The notes below the pieces were generated by a model. That model saw only the letters and a list, made by a program, of their open reading frames with translations. It was not told the DNA's origin and made no database searches. Positions 9,001 through 15,683 of a stretch of DNA of 15,729 nucleotides are shown piece after piece. The stretch is from an uncultured Lachnospiraceae bacterium (GTDB taxonomy: Bacteria > Bacillota > Clostridia > Lachnospirales > Lachnospiraceae): the NCBI GenBank assembly GCA_947589175.1, contig CANPZR010000031.1, positions 1 through 15,729 on the forward strand. The letters are read 5' to 3'. How positions within the stretch are numbered: position 1 is the first letter of the stretch; the number at the start of each line of letters is the position of its first letter. Made by a program: the position numbers and the translations under genes.

Positions 9001-9291
9001 TTTAACAGTGTATTTATCAACATTTAAACCGACCAATATACGAATTTTCTCAACATCCTCCATAGCATCTTTCATTTTAAAGAAGCCACTTGTCCTAAAA
9101 TATCCCACAAGAATATCAAAAAACTGCGTATTACTTCTTAAAATAGTACTGAATCTGCTATATAAATCTCGTTCAGGCTCATTGGTGAAAAAGGTTAAAT
9201 CATTATGCACTGTTAATCCTCCGCCATTCTTTGTAGATTTCAAAATATCAGCAATTTCCACGAATAGATGTATCTTACTTTCATTCGACAT
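6037..9291 (-). CDS. PLD-nuclease / SF2 (SNF2-like) helicase
   Basis: This is a 1084-residue protein. An N-terminal phospholipase-D-type nuclease domain shows H164-x-K166 and then GSSNFSEAGL at 187-196. Helicase motifs follow: VVGLGKT with Lys314 (Walker A), DEAH at 378-381 (Walker B), SATPINN (motif III), TDVLAEGINL (motif V) and QRVGRINR at 780-787 (motif VI). A helical region of about 300 residues ends the protein. There is one HKD half-site, so an active nuclease would need a dimer, and the Asp expected 5 residues after the Lys is Arg171. Motor-nuclease proteins of this build occur in phage-defence loci. Combined with the adjacent methylase it probably forms the restriction arm. The ATG at 9291 is chosen because it lies just downstream of an extended -10 promoter and a TTTGGAG site. 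A TTG three codons earlier would lack a site. The GGAG-ATG spacing (3 bases) is short. Confidence 0.9.
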   Translation of the reverse strand: MSNESKIHLFVEIADILKSTKNGGGLTVHNDLTFFTNEPERDLYSRFSTILRSNTQFFDILVGYFRTSGFFKMKDAMEDVEKIRILVGLNVDKYTVKIIDKVNMELKYEAPTEKQAKESFADSIEREFERTEPTSEIEQGVRTFIEWLKIGKLELRMYIEAPIHAKVYIMRKDMQKTPDTFGSVITGSSNFSEAGLQNNLEFNVELKDSRDVQFALEKFEELWDKSVPVTEYYVEAVEGKTWLRNDITPYEIYLKTLYEFFKEEINSDKDLLAENLFPDGYMKLQYQLDAVVQAKKILETYNGVFISDVVGLGKTYISAMLAKSLKKGKKLVICPPVLVDYWKNVLLEFDVAAEVESLGKLDAILEKGVDKFAYVFIDEAHRFRNQGTESFSSLHKICYGKKVVLISATPINNYSSDIENQIYLFQPKHNSTIVGLKDMEAFFRELRLKEKKYKKGTQMYLNQVRANSEEIRDRILRHIMIRRTRNEIMEYYASDLEKQGLKFPKLGTPEPIVYIFDEDTNIVFNETVEVIKNFKYSRYKPLVYLKDSKKYATLLTSQHNMGGFMKSILVKRLESSFFAFKNTLGRFLASYEKFIDMYERGEVYISKKVDVYDLLDSGDDDKLMELVEAEAVMHFSADEFNGKFIKDLRWDLAKLQYLSNMWQSISDDPKLTQFKEELQSNRKLCGNKKIIFTESKETAEYLARELSDIYGERVVAYTGSSSMILKSVIEDSFNPKFTEKKNDQFDVLVTTDVLAEGINLHRANALINYDLPWNPTKIMQRVGRINRVGSEYEEIYVFNFFPTSATSKHLPLKDRIIEKLQAFHDTLGEDFKYLSDEEEVSSQKLFQDLNKDLEEGEDGANPELAYLAVIRQIRDNDAELFEKIKRLPKKAKTGRYSDRVQDDATISFIRKGYLKTFFIADQNGSRQISFMDAIGYLKCEIDEERISVGKNYFDHYDANNAAFDISLTEEDVITTGRTAVGANDQKIIRYLRALLTTIRTFTDEQEEKIKKMIEAWENGDIPAADTKNILKSIKNVEDGVEAYYKIVEQVDEKYFEGRKQIAIKQDYEKQVILSCYMKGEKSGE

Positions 9292-9309
9292 TATCTCCAA
9301 ATATATTTT

Positions 9310-9338
9310 ATTATATCACTAAACCGTCGAACTTTCCA
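9310..9338 (-). promoter_or_regulatory. Promoter of the helicase-methylase operon
   Basis: On the minus strand TGGAAA (9338-9333) and TATAAT (9315-9310) are 17 bases apart, and the -10 is preceded by TGA, giving the extended form TGnTATAAT. Transcription would start near 9303, leaving a leader of only about 12 bases before the helicase ATG. This makes the helicase-to-HEPN run separately controlled from the HD module upstream. Confidence 0.65.
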
Positions 9339-9456
9339 CCGTTTTTGTGTTTTTACAGCGGTGAAGAATAAATTTCTTAAACTCCAGCCATTTCTCTATT
9401 TTTGTGACTATTGTATTACAATCATGGGGAGTAAATAGCAACCCGAGAGATTTCAT
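9319..9456 (-). CDS. Possible 45-residue ORF in the HD-helicase gap
   Basis: An ATG at 9456 opens a 45-codon frame ending TAG at 9319. It includes stretches such as LLFTPHDC and KIEKWLEFKKFILH, a composition more protein-like than most random frames in A/T-rich spacer. There is no good Shine-Dalgarno site before the ATG, and its last codons lie under the -35 and spacer of the helicase promoter. It could be a small real gene, a relic of a longer coding region, or chance. I do not recognise a family. Confidence 0.25.
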   Translation of the reverse strand: MKSLGLLFTPHDCNTIVTKIEKWLEFKKFILHRCKNTKTVESSTV

Positions 9457-9551
9457 CCAATCATATCAATTTAGTACGAAAAATTTTTATTCTTCAAAGC
9501 TGTTGACTAAATATCAGCGGTACAGCACGCTAGATTTTCTAGATTTCTTTT
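9339..9551. other. Spacer between the HD gene and the helicase promoter
   Basis: Apart from the doubtful small ORF, this spacer holds a 13-base perfect palindrome with one central base (ATTGTA-T-TACAAT, 9410-9422), which could be an operator, and a short direct repeat of AATCTAG just after the HD stop. I see no strong intrinsic terminator, so some readthrough from the HD module into the helicase operon is possible. Confidence 0.4.
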
Positions 9552-11171
9552 TTATACAAATTCTCTTATTAAAATTCTGCATAATTCTTGACTTTCCAGC
9601 TCAATGTCGCTGCTATCATCTCTCTTGTAAAACAGATAGAAAAAATCATCTCTGTCTTTACCTTTTGCACATATTGAAGATACAATTTCTCCAACCTTAG
9701 CAATTTTTTCTTCTCCATCTCCCATCGGAAAGGATATATTTGTGTCTGTAAAATCAGGTTTACCAAAACCACTATTAAACTGAGTAGCCTTAATGATAAT
9801 AAAATCACATTTCATGTTTTTTTCAGAAGCATATTTTTGCAAGCAGTTAATCACTTTCAAGATTCTTTCTTTATCCTTCTTCTGAACTGCTTTAGACATA
9901 TCATCTAAATCCTGATTATCAATTTCCGCAAGTTCTTTTTGAATTACATCAAGCAGTTTTTCATTGATTGTCCAAATATCTGAACGTCCACCTAAATATT
10001 TTGCTGTTGCTGCCATTGCAATTTCAAATTCCTTAAGAATTTCACCACCTGACGTTTTTCCTAAGAAAAATGCCTTGTATTCTGCTTCTGATTTCCATAC
10101 TGGATGACGTCTGTCAATGCGTCTAAAATATTCAGCGCTCAACTCATTCGGAAAAACATTTTTCATCAGATAGACAATATCGTCATCACTCATAAGGCTT
10201 ACTTTAACATTTTCTTTCAATTCTTGTCCTTCATCCAACAAAGATTCCAAACAAAAGAGGTTCTTACCTAATGCATTTACTTGTGTACACAAATGGCCTA
10301 TTATGTGTTGTAATATGTATGTTTCGTATATAACAATAGGATGACTTTGTATCCATTTGCGTTCAGCATCATGAGCGTACACAACATTTTCAATTACACT
10401 AATTGCATTTTTATAATATGCTAACTCATACCCGCTGTCCGTTTTTACAATAGTTAATGCACCTAGCAATCTTTCATAATCTATACTAACAGTATCAAAT
10501 CCTGTTATATATGCATCTCTTATTAGATAATCCAATTTATCAACATCTATTACTTTTGAATTTAGTAATTGAATGAAGCAATTACGAATATCATTCTCAT
10601 CACTTTTTTCAGAATACTTATATCCAGTAATACATCTTGCAAAAAACTCACGTTCATTTTCATTTAAAAAGAAGTCTGGGAATGAAATAAGTCCAACTAT
10701 TGAGCTCATTATCTCATGCGGAGCTGCAGCTGCTGTCTTCTCCTTTGGCACATCTCCAGCAAATTTTTCTGCCGAAACGACTTCAATTAATTTATTATGA
10801 ACTCCCGTAAATTTCTTGCCATCATCTAGATAGAATTCTTCACCAGTATGAGAAAATGGAGCATGTCCTACATCATGTAACAAACATGCTATCATAAATA
10901 TCTCGCCAATTCTTTTTACATTAAACTCAAATTGATACTTCTTTTCAATTTCAGCAATAACTTGAGTAGATGCAATTTCTCCTAAATGGAATACTCCCAT
11001 AGAATGCACAAATCTGTTATGTACAGCAGACGAATAAAGCGGAGAATAACTCGTCTGTATTATTCTCCGCAATCTTTGAAAACAAGCAGTATCAATAATC
11101 CCATTCATGTATTGCGTCGGTATACTAATGTATCCATAAATCGGATCTTTTAATCGTTTGTACTCTTTCAA
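9552..11171 (-). CDS. HD-domain phosphohydrolase-like protein (dNTPase/SAMHD1-like)
   Basis: This is a 539-residue protein. It opens with KDPIYGYISIP (8-18), the usual N-terminal block of dGTPase/SAMHD1-like HD proteins. The metal-binding set is complete: H56 (FVHSMG), H99-D100 (LLHDVGHAPFSH) and D214 in VDKLDYLIRDAYITGF. Family members hydrolyse dNTPs or other nucleotides, and some deplete nucleotides in phage defence. The substrate here is not readable, and many such proteins have no proven activity. Residues from about 300 to the end are not recognised and may be a partner-binding or regulatory part. The start is a TTG at 11171, only 6 bases after the stop of the preceding gene, with GGGGG 11 bases upstream. 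There is no good ATG nearby that keeps the N-terminal block. It is probably co-transcribed with that small gene. Confidence 0.85.
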   Translation of the reverse strand: MKEYKRLKDPIYGYISIPTQYMNGIIDTACFQRLRRIIQTSYSPLYSSAVHNRFVHSMGVFHLGEIASTQVIAEIEKKYQFEFNVKRIGEIFMIACLLHDVGHAPFSHTGEEFYLDDGKKFTGVHNKLIEVVSAEKFAGDVPKEKTAAAAPHEIMSSIVGLISFPDFFLNENEREFFARCITGYKYSEKSDENDIRNCFIQLLNSKVIDVDKLDYLIRDAYITGFDTVSIDYERLLGALTIVKTDSGYELAYYKNAISVIENVVYAHDAERKWIQSHPIVIYETYILQHIIGHLCTQVNALGKNLFCLESLLDEGQELKENVKVSLMSDDDIVYLMKNVFPNELSAEYFRRIDRRHPVWKSEAEYKAFFLGKTSGGEILKEFEIAMAATAKYLGGRSDIWTINEKLLDVIQKELAEIDNQDLDDMSKAVQKKDKERILKVINCLQKYASEKNMKCDFIIIKATQFNSGFGKPDFTDTNISFPMGDGEEKIAKVGEIVSSICAKGKDRDDFFYLFYKRDDSSDIELESQELCRILIREFV

Positions 11172-11177
11172 CGCCTA

Positions 11178-11537
11178 CTATACCCCCAATGCCTGAACAG
11201 AATTTTCATTTACAAATGCCATCAAAACATCTAAAGCCAAATAGCCCCTAAATTGGATTATTAAATTTTCTAAAGTAACCTCTTTCTTTAATTCAATACC
11301 CATTTCTCCATTAACGTTTTTTTCTTGAAAAAAATCCGAATAATTTCTAAATAAAGCATTTGTACTTTCCCTAGACAAAATCAAAACCGCTTTCTCGCCC
11401 TTTTCATTTAAAAGTTCAACAACTCTTGAACCATAATTTTCTATCTCTTTATAGGTCAAAAATTTTTTTTCCGCTCTACGCATTGACTCTATTAAAGCAT
11501 TTGCAGCCAAATCCTCAATCCCAATGTAGAAACACAT
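11178..11537 (-). CDS. Unrecognised 119-residue protein paired with the HD protein
   Basis: This small, soluble-looking protein has alternating helices and strands: an N-terminal helix AANALIESMRRAEKKF, a strand EKAVLILS, and a C-terminal half with LENLIIQFRGYLALDVLMAFV. There is no signal peptide, membrane segment, zinc motif or catalytic signature that I can name. The ATG at 11537 is preceded by AAAGGGTG, 7 bases upstream. A longer frame opening at 11576 would begin almost on the -10 box and is therefore rejected. It is first in its transcript and 6 bases from the HD gene, so it is probably a dedicated partner, for example a regulator, antitoxin-like inhibitor or subunit. That role is inferred from position only. 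Confidence 0.7.
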   Translation of the reverse strand: MCFYIGIEDLAANALIESMRRAEKKFLTYKEIENYGSRVVELLNEKGEKAVLILSRESTNALFRNYSDFFQEKNVNGEMGIELKKEVTLENLIIQFRGYLALDVLMAFVNENSVQALGV

Positions 11538-11578
11538 ATTTTTCACCCTTTCTATAAAATAGATTTGATAATGCATTA

Positions 11579-11607
11579 ATTATAACACTTCACAATCTAT
11601 TATTCAA
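11579..11607 (-). promoter_or_regulatory. Promoter of the HD module
   Basis: On the minus strand TTGAAT (11607-11602) and a perfect TATAAT (11584-11579) are separated by 17 bases. The start of transcription would be near 11572, about 35 bases before the ATG at 11537. A second TATAAT lies at about 11640 without a convincing -35. This promoter sits just beyond the tuf terminator, so the accessory genes are transcribed independently of the str operon. Confidence 0.7.
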
Positions 11608-11671
11608 TATTCAATTGTCTTTTATTCTTCGCTCTCATTATATGTAAATTTTGTTCATACTTCTTTTTCCC

Positions 11672-11712
11672 AAAAGAAAAACCGCAACCCCTTGAAAAAC
11701 AAAGGATTGCGG
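11672..11712 (-). terminator. Intrinsic terminator of tuf
   Basis: The transcript folds into a stem of about 13 pairs, CCGCAATCCTTTG with CAAGGGGTTGCGG, including two G-U pairs, with a loop of five T. It is followed directly by TTTTTCTTTT. It lies 35 bases after the tuf stop and separates the housekeeping operon from the accessory region. Confidence 0.88.
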
Positions 11713-11747
11713 GGTTCTTTTAATAATATTGGGTTCTAAATCAAAGA

Positions 11748-12935
11748 TTACTCGATAATGCTTGCCACACGACCGGATCCTACGGTACGGCCACCCTCGC
11801 GGATAGCGAATGTAAGACCCTGATCCATAGCAATCGGGTGAATCAGCTCGATGGTCATCTCTACGTTATCACCAGGCATGCACATCTCTGTTCCCTCCGG
11901 AAGCTGAACTACGCCGGTTACGTCCGTTGTACGGAAGTAGAACTGCGGACGGTAGTTGTTGAAGAACGGAGTATGACGTCCGCCCTCGTCCTTGGTCAGT
12001 ACGTATACCTGAGCGGTAAACTTTGTATGGCAGGTCAGAGAACCCGGCTTAGAGAGAACCTGTCCTCTCTCGATCTCGTTCTTCTGAACACCGCGGAGAA
12101 GCACGCCGGCATTGTCACCAGCCTGAGCCTCATCCAGCTCTTTGTGGAACATCTCGATACCGGTTACAACGACCTTGCGGGTCTCTTCCTTGATACCTAC
12201 GATCTCTACCTCATCGTTCAGATGAAGGGTACCAGCCTCTACACGGCCGGTAGCAACCGTACCACGGCCTGTGATGGAGAATACGTCCTCGACAGGCATA
12301 ACGAACGGCTTATCGGTATCACGCTGCGGATCCGGAATATACTCGTCGATGGTGTCCATGAGCTCCATGATCTTGTCGCCCCACTCGCCGCTCGGATCCT
12401 CGAGTGCCTTCAGAGCGGAACCCTTGATAATCGGGCAATCGGTGAACTCATACTCTTCAAGCTGCTCGGTAACTTCCATCTCTACCAGCTCGATCAGCTC
12501 CTCGTCATCTACCATGTCGCACTTGTTCAGGAATACGATGATATACGGTACGCCTACCTGACGGGACAGAAGGATGTGCTCCTTGGTCTGTGCCATAACA
12601 CCGTCAGTAGCGGCAACTACCAGGATAGCGCCGTCCATCTGAGCAGCACCGGTAATCATGTTCTTTACATAGTCAGCATGTCCCGGGCAGTCAACGTGTG
12701 CGTAGTGTCTCTTCTCTGTCTCGTACTCAACGTGAGCGGTAGAAATAGTAATACCACGCTCTCTCTCCTCAGGCGCCTTGTCGATATTCTCAAAATCAGT
12801 AGCCTCGTTACCTGCTACGCGCTCTGCCAATACCTTTGTAATAGCAGCTGTCAGGGTAGTCTTACCATGGTCTACGTGTCCGATGGTACCAATGTTACAA
12901 TGGGGTTTACTTCTAACATATTTTTCCTTAGCCAT
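11748..12935 (-). CDS. tuf: Translation elongation factor EF-Tu
   Basis: This 395-residue GTPase carries aminoacyl-tRNA to the ribosomal A site. Motifs are intact: GHVDHGKT at 19-26 (G1), DCPGH at 82-86 (G3, with the catalytic His86) and NKCD at 137-140 (G4). Domains 2 and 3 follow to the usual end, VGSGRVASIIE. Its length is normal for bacteria. The start is ATG with GGAGG 10 bases upstream. The gene is last in the str operon order rpsG-fusA-tuf. It has an extra promoter in the 141-base gap after fusA, fitting the high demand for this protein, and its own terminator. Codons are G/C-ending and strongly biased, unlike the genes to the left. Confidence 0.98.
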   Translation of the reverse strand: MAKEKYVRSKPHCNIGTIGHVDHGKTTLTAAITKVLAERVAGNEATDFENIDKAPEERERGITISTAHVEYETEKRHYAHVDCPGHADYVKNMITGAAQMDGAILVVAATDGVMAQTKEHILLSRQVGVPYIIVFLNKCDMVDDEELIELVEMEVTEQLEEYEFTDCPIIKGSALKALEDPSGEWGDKIMELMDTIDEYIPDPQRDTDKPFVMPVEDVFSITGRGTVATGRVEAGTLHLNDEVEIVGIKEETRKVVVTGIEMFHKELDEAQAGDNAGVLLRGVQKNEIERGQVLSKPGSLTCHTKFTAQVYVLTKDEGGRHTPFFNNYRPQFYFRTTDVTGVVQLPEGTEMCMPGDNVEMTIELIHPIAMDQGLTFAIREGGRTVGSGRVASIIE

Positions 12936-13002
12936 TTCTAAACGTCCTCCTTAACTTCTTTTAAATAATTTTATTTAGAAACATTGCCAATATATAGCAC
13001 TT

Positions 13003-13031
13003 ATTATAGAGGAAACTTGCCAAAAATGCAA
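13003..13031 (-). promoter_or_regulatory. Internal promoter ahead of tuf
   Basis: On the minus strand a perfect TATAAT (13008-13003) is preceded at 17 bases by TTGCAT (13031-13026), which matches only the first half of the consensus. Transcription would begin near 12996, giving a leader of about 60 bases before tuf. The -35 overlaps a small hairpin, CTTGC...GCAAG, which is too short to be a convincing fusA terminator. Readthrough from fusA is therefore likely in addition. Confidence 0.55.
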
Positions 13032-13076
13032 GCCCTCTTTTATCTATTTGTGTAAAATTATCTCAGAAATAGCAAA

Positions 13077-15197
13077 TTACTTGCCATTTCTCTGATCCAG
13101 AACCTTATCCTGTACGTTTTTCGGGCATCTCTCGTATCTCTCAAAGAACATGGAGTAGTTGCCGCGTCCCTGTGTAGCGGAACGAAGTTCTGTGGAATAA
13201 CCGAACATCTCAGCCAGCGGAACAAATGCTCTTACAATCTTGCCGCCGCCAAGGTCGTCCATACCCTCGATCTGACCGCGCTTTGCGTTCAGGCTTCCGA
13301 TGACGTCGCCCATGTATTCCTCCGGCATGGTAACCTCGACCTTCATGATCGGCTCAAGCAGTACGGCGTCGCCCTTCTGCATAGCCTCCTTGAACGCCAT
13401 GGATCCGGCAATGTGGAATGCCATCTCACTGGAATCGACCTCATGGTAGGATCCGTCATAGCAGTTCGCATGAACGCCCAGTACCGGGAATCCAGCCAGA
13501 ATACCGGACTGGCACGCCTCCTGGATACCCTCGTCTACCGCCGGGATATACTCCTTCGGAATCGCGCCGCCCACAACGGTGGACTCAAATTCATAGGTAA
13601 CCTCGCCATTCGGATCGATCGGTGTGAAGCGCACGCGGCAGTGACCATACTGACCACGACCACCAGACTGCTTCGCGTACTTGCTGTCGATCTCCACTTC
13701 CTTGGTGAATGTCTCCTTGTAGGCAACCTGCGGAGCGCCTACGTTCGCCTCTACATTGAACTCGCGCAGCAGACGGTCTACAATGACCTCCAGATGCAGC
13801 TCGCCCATTCCGGCGATGATGGTCTGTCCCGTCTCGGAATCGGTGTGAGCGCGGAACGTCGGATCTTCCTCTGCCAGCTTTGACAGGGCCTCGCCCATCT
13901 TGCCCTGGTCGTTCTTTGTCTTGGGCTCGATTGCGAGCTCGATAACCGGCTCCGGGAACTCCATGGATTCAAGGATTACCGGGGCTTTCTCATCACAGAT
14001 AGTATCACCTGTTGTCGTCAGCTTAAATCCAACGGCTGCAGCGATATCTCCGGAGTACACCTTGTCTAACTCGCTTCTCTTGTTGGCGTGCATCTGCAGG
14101 ATACGTCCTACACGCTCTTTCTTGCCCTTCGTCGCATTCAGCACATAAGAACCGGAGTTCAATGTACCGGAATACACACGGAAGAACGCCAGTTTTCCGA
14201 CAAACGGGTCGGACATAATCTTAAATGCCAGAGCGGCAAATGGCTCGTCGTCTGAAGAGCGGCGGGTAACCGGATTTCCATCCTCGTCCACGCCGGCGAT
14301 ATCCGGGATATCGGTCGGAGCCGGCATGTACTCGATTACGCCGTCCAGCATCTTCTGAACGCCCTTGTTCTTGTAAGCGGAACCGCAGTATACCGGAACC
14401 GCCTCGCAGGCAATCGTGCCCTTGCGCAACGCTTTTTTCAGTTCATCTACGGAAGGCTCCTCGCCTTCCAGGTACATCATCATCAGGTCGTCGTCCAGAT
14501 CGCAGATCTTCTCGACCAGGTTCTCATGCCACTTTGTGGCAGTGTCCTTTAAGTCGTCCGGAATCTCTGTAATCTCGATATCCTCGCCCTTGTCATCTTT
14601 GTAATAATACGCCTCCATCTCGAACAGGTCAACAAGTCCGACAAAATCGTCCTCCTTGCCAATCGGAATCTGAACGGGAATCGCGTTTTTGCCCAGACGG
14701 TCGATAATCGTCTGTACAGAGTAATAAAAATCAGCGCCCATCTTATCCATCTTGTTGATGAATGCCATACGCGGTACGTTGTACGTGTCAGCCTGACGCC
14801 ATACATTCTCAGACTGCGGCTCAACGCCGGCCTTCGCGTCGAACACGCCTACGGCGCCGTCCAGCACGCGCAGGGAACGCTCAACCTCGACCGTAAAGTC
14901 AACGTGTCCCGGAGTATCAATGATGTTGATCCGGTGTTCCAACGCACCCGGTTTTGCCTTGTGGTGGTCTTCCAGCGTCCAGTGGCAGGTCGTAGCCGCA
15001 GAAGTAATGGTAATACCTCTCTCCTGCTCCTGCTCCATCCAGTCCATCGTGGAAGCGCCATCATGAGTCTCACCGATTTTATAATTGACGCCGGTGTAGT
15101 ACAAAATACGCTCAGTCAGCGTCGTCTTGCCGGCATCGATATGAGCCATGATACCAATGTTTCTGGTACGCTCCAGTGGGTAATCTCTTCCAGCCAA
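13077..15197 (-). CDS. fusA: Translation elongation factor EF-G
   Basis: This 706-residue ribosomal translocase GTPase also acts with RRF in ribosome recycling. Visible motifs are AHIDAGKTT at 18-26 (G1), the switch region RGITITSAATT at 60-70, DTPGH at 94-98 (G3) and NKMD at 148-151 (G4). Domains II to V follow, with GGRGQYGHCRV in domain IV. The length is that of ordinary bacterial EF-G, and sequence and position (between rpsG and tuf) indicate the housekeeping copy rather than a TetM-like protection factor. The start codon is TTG at 15197: GGAGG sits 8 bases upstream and the protein begins exactly where EF-G should (AGRDYPLERTRNIGI). The Shine-Dalgarno site directly follows the rpsG stop. 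Confidence 0.98.
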   Translation of the reverse strand: MAGRDYPLERTRNIGIMAHIDAGKTTLTERILYYTGVNYKIGETHDGASTMDWMEQEQERGITITSAATTCHWTLEDHHKAKPGALEHRINIIDTPGHVDFTVEVERSLRVLDGAVGVFDAKAGVEPQSENVWRQADTYNVPRMAFINKMDKMGADFYYSVQTIIDRLGKNAIPVQIPIGKEDDFVGLVDLFEMEAYYYKDDKGEDIEITEIPDDLKDTATKWHENLVEKICDLDDDLMMMYLEGEEPSVDELKKALRKGTIACEAVPVYCGSAYKNKGVQKMLDGVIEYMPAPTDIPDIAGVDEDGNPVTRRSSDDEPFAALAFKIMSDPFVGKLAFFRVYSGTLNSGSYVLNATKGKKERVGRILQMHANKRSELDKVYSGDIAAAVGFKLTTTGDTICDEKAPVILESMEFPEPVIELAIEPKTKNDQGKMGEALSKLAEEDPTFRAHTDSETGQTIIAGMGELHLEVIVDRLLREFNVEANVGAPQVAYKETFTKEVEIDSKYAKQSGGRGQYGHCRVRFTPIDPNGEVTYEFESTVVGGAIPKEYIPAVDEGIQEACQSGILAGFPVLGVHANCYDGSYHEVDSSEMAFHIAGSMAFKEAMQKGDAVLLEPIMKVEVTMPEEYMGDVIGSLNAKRGQIEGMDDLGGGKIVRAFVPLAEMFGYSTELRSATQGRGNYSMFFERYERCPKNVQDKVLDQRNGK

Positions 15198-15212
15198 AGC
15201 CAGTTCCTCCTT

Positions 15213-15683
15213 TTACCAACGATAATGTGCGAAAGCCTTATTTGCTTCTGCCATCTTGTGCATATCTTCTTTCTTCTTCACGGATGCGCCGGTATTATTA
15301 GCGGCGTCCATGATCTCATTGGCCAGTCTCTCCTTCATGGTCTTCTCTCCCCGGTTGCGGGAATAGGTGGTCAGCCAGCGAAGAGCCAGCGCCTGTCTGC
15401 GGTCAGGGCGAACTTCCAGCGGAACCTGATAGGTCGAACCGCCGATTCGTCTAGCCTTAACCTCCAACTCAGGCATTACGTTGTTCATTGCCTCATCAAA
15501 TACTTCCAGGGCATCCTTGCCAGTCTTTTCCGCGACCTGCTCAAATGCGCCGTATACGATCTTCTGAGCAACGCCCTTTTTACCATCCAGCATGATGTTG
15601 TTGATCAGCTTTGTCACGATCTTGTTGTTGTAAACTGGATCGGCCAATACATCTCTTTTCTGAATATGTCCTTTACGTGGCAC
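15213..15683 (-). CDS. rpsG: 30S ribosomal protein S7
   Basis: This is a 156-residue S7, the primary 16S rRNA-binding protein that organises the head of the small subunit. The N-terminus PRKGHIQKRDVLADP and the segment YQVPLEVRPDRRQALALRWL are typical of the family, and the end FAHYRW is the family's usual C-terminus. The start is GTG at 15683, with AAGGAGGG 8-10 bases upstream, which gives exactly the normal bacterial length. The open frame continues 14 codons further upstream, but that part includes the Shine-Dalgarno site and is not translated. It is followed after 15 bases by fusA, and rpsL would be expected just outside the right edge. Confidence 0.97.
   Translation of the reverse strand: MPRKGHIQKRDVLADPVYNNKIVTKLINNIMLDGKKGVAQKIVYGAFEQVAEKTGKDALEVFDEAMNNVMPELEVKARRIGGSTYQVPLEVRPDRRQALALRWLTTYSRNRGEKTMKERLANEIMDAANNTGASVKKKEDMHKMAEANKAFAHYRW

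Noticed and set aside
2544..9291. A BREX or DISARM system
   Set aside because: The helicase and methylase recall parts of these systems, but no PglZ phosphatase, BrxC ATPase, DrmA or DrmB is present, and upstream and downstream genes are of other types.
9536..9551. AATCTAG direct repeat after the HD stop as a terminator or attachment site
   Set aside because: It is only 7 bases long, with no hairpin plus T-run, no partner copy at the other border of the island, and no integrase.
9404..9700. 98-codon plus-strand frame in the HD-helicase gap
   Set aside because: It runs into the 3' end of the HD gene in antisense and has no ribosome-binding site or domain.
11538..11576. Longer start for the small partner of the HD protein
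   Set aside because: The upstream ATG lies next to the -10 box, at or before the expected transcript start, while the ATG at 11537 has AAAGGGTG in front.
11838..12941. 367-codon open frame on the plus strand opposite tuf
   Set aside because: It is a mirror of the strongly biased tuf codons, with no Shine-Dalgarno site and no recognisable domain.
13009..13032. CTTGC...GCAAG hairpin as the fusA terminator
   Set aside because: The stem has only 5 pairs and is followed by TTTCCTC rather than a T-run.
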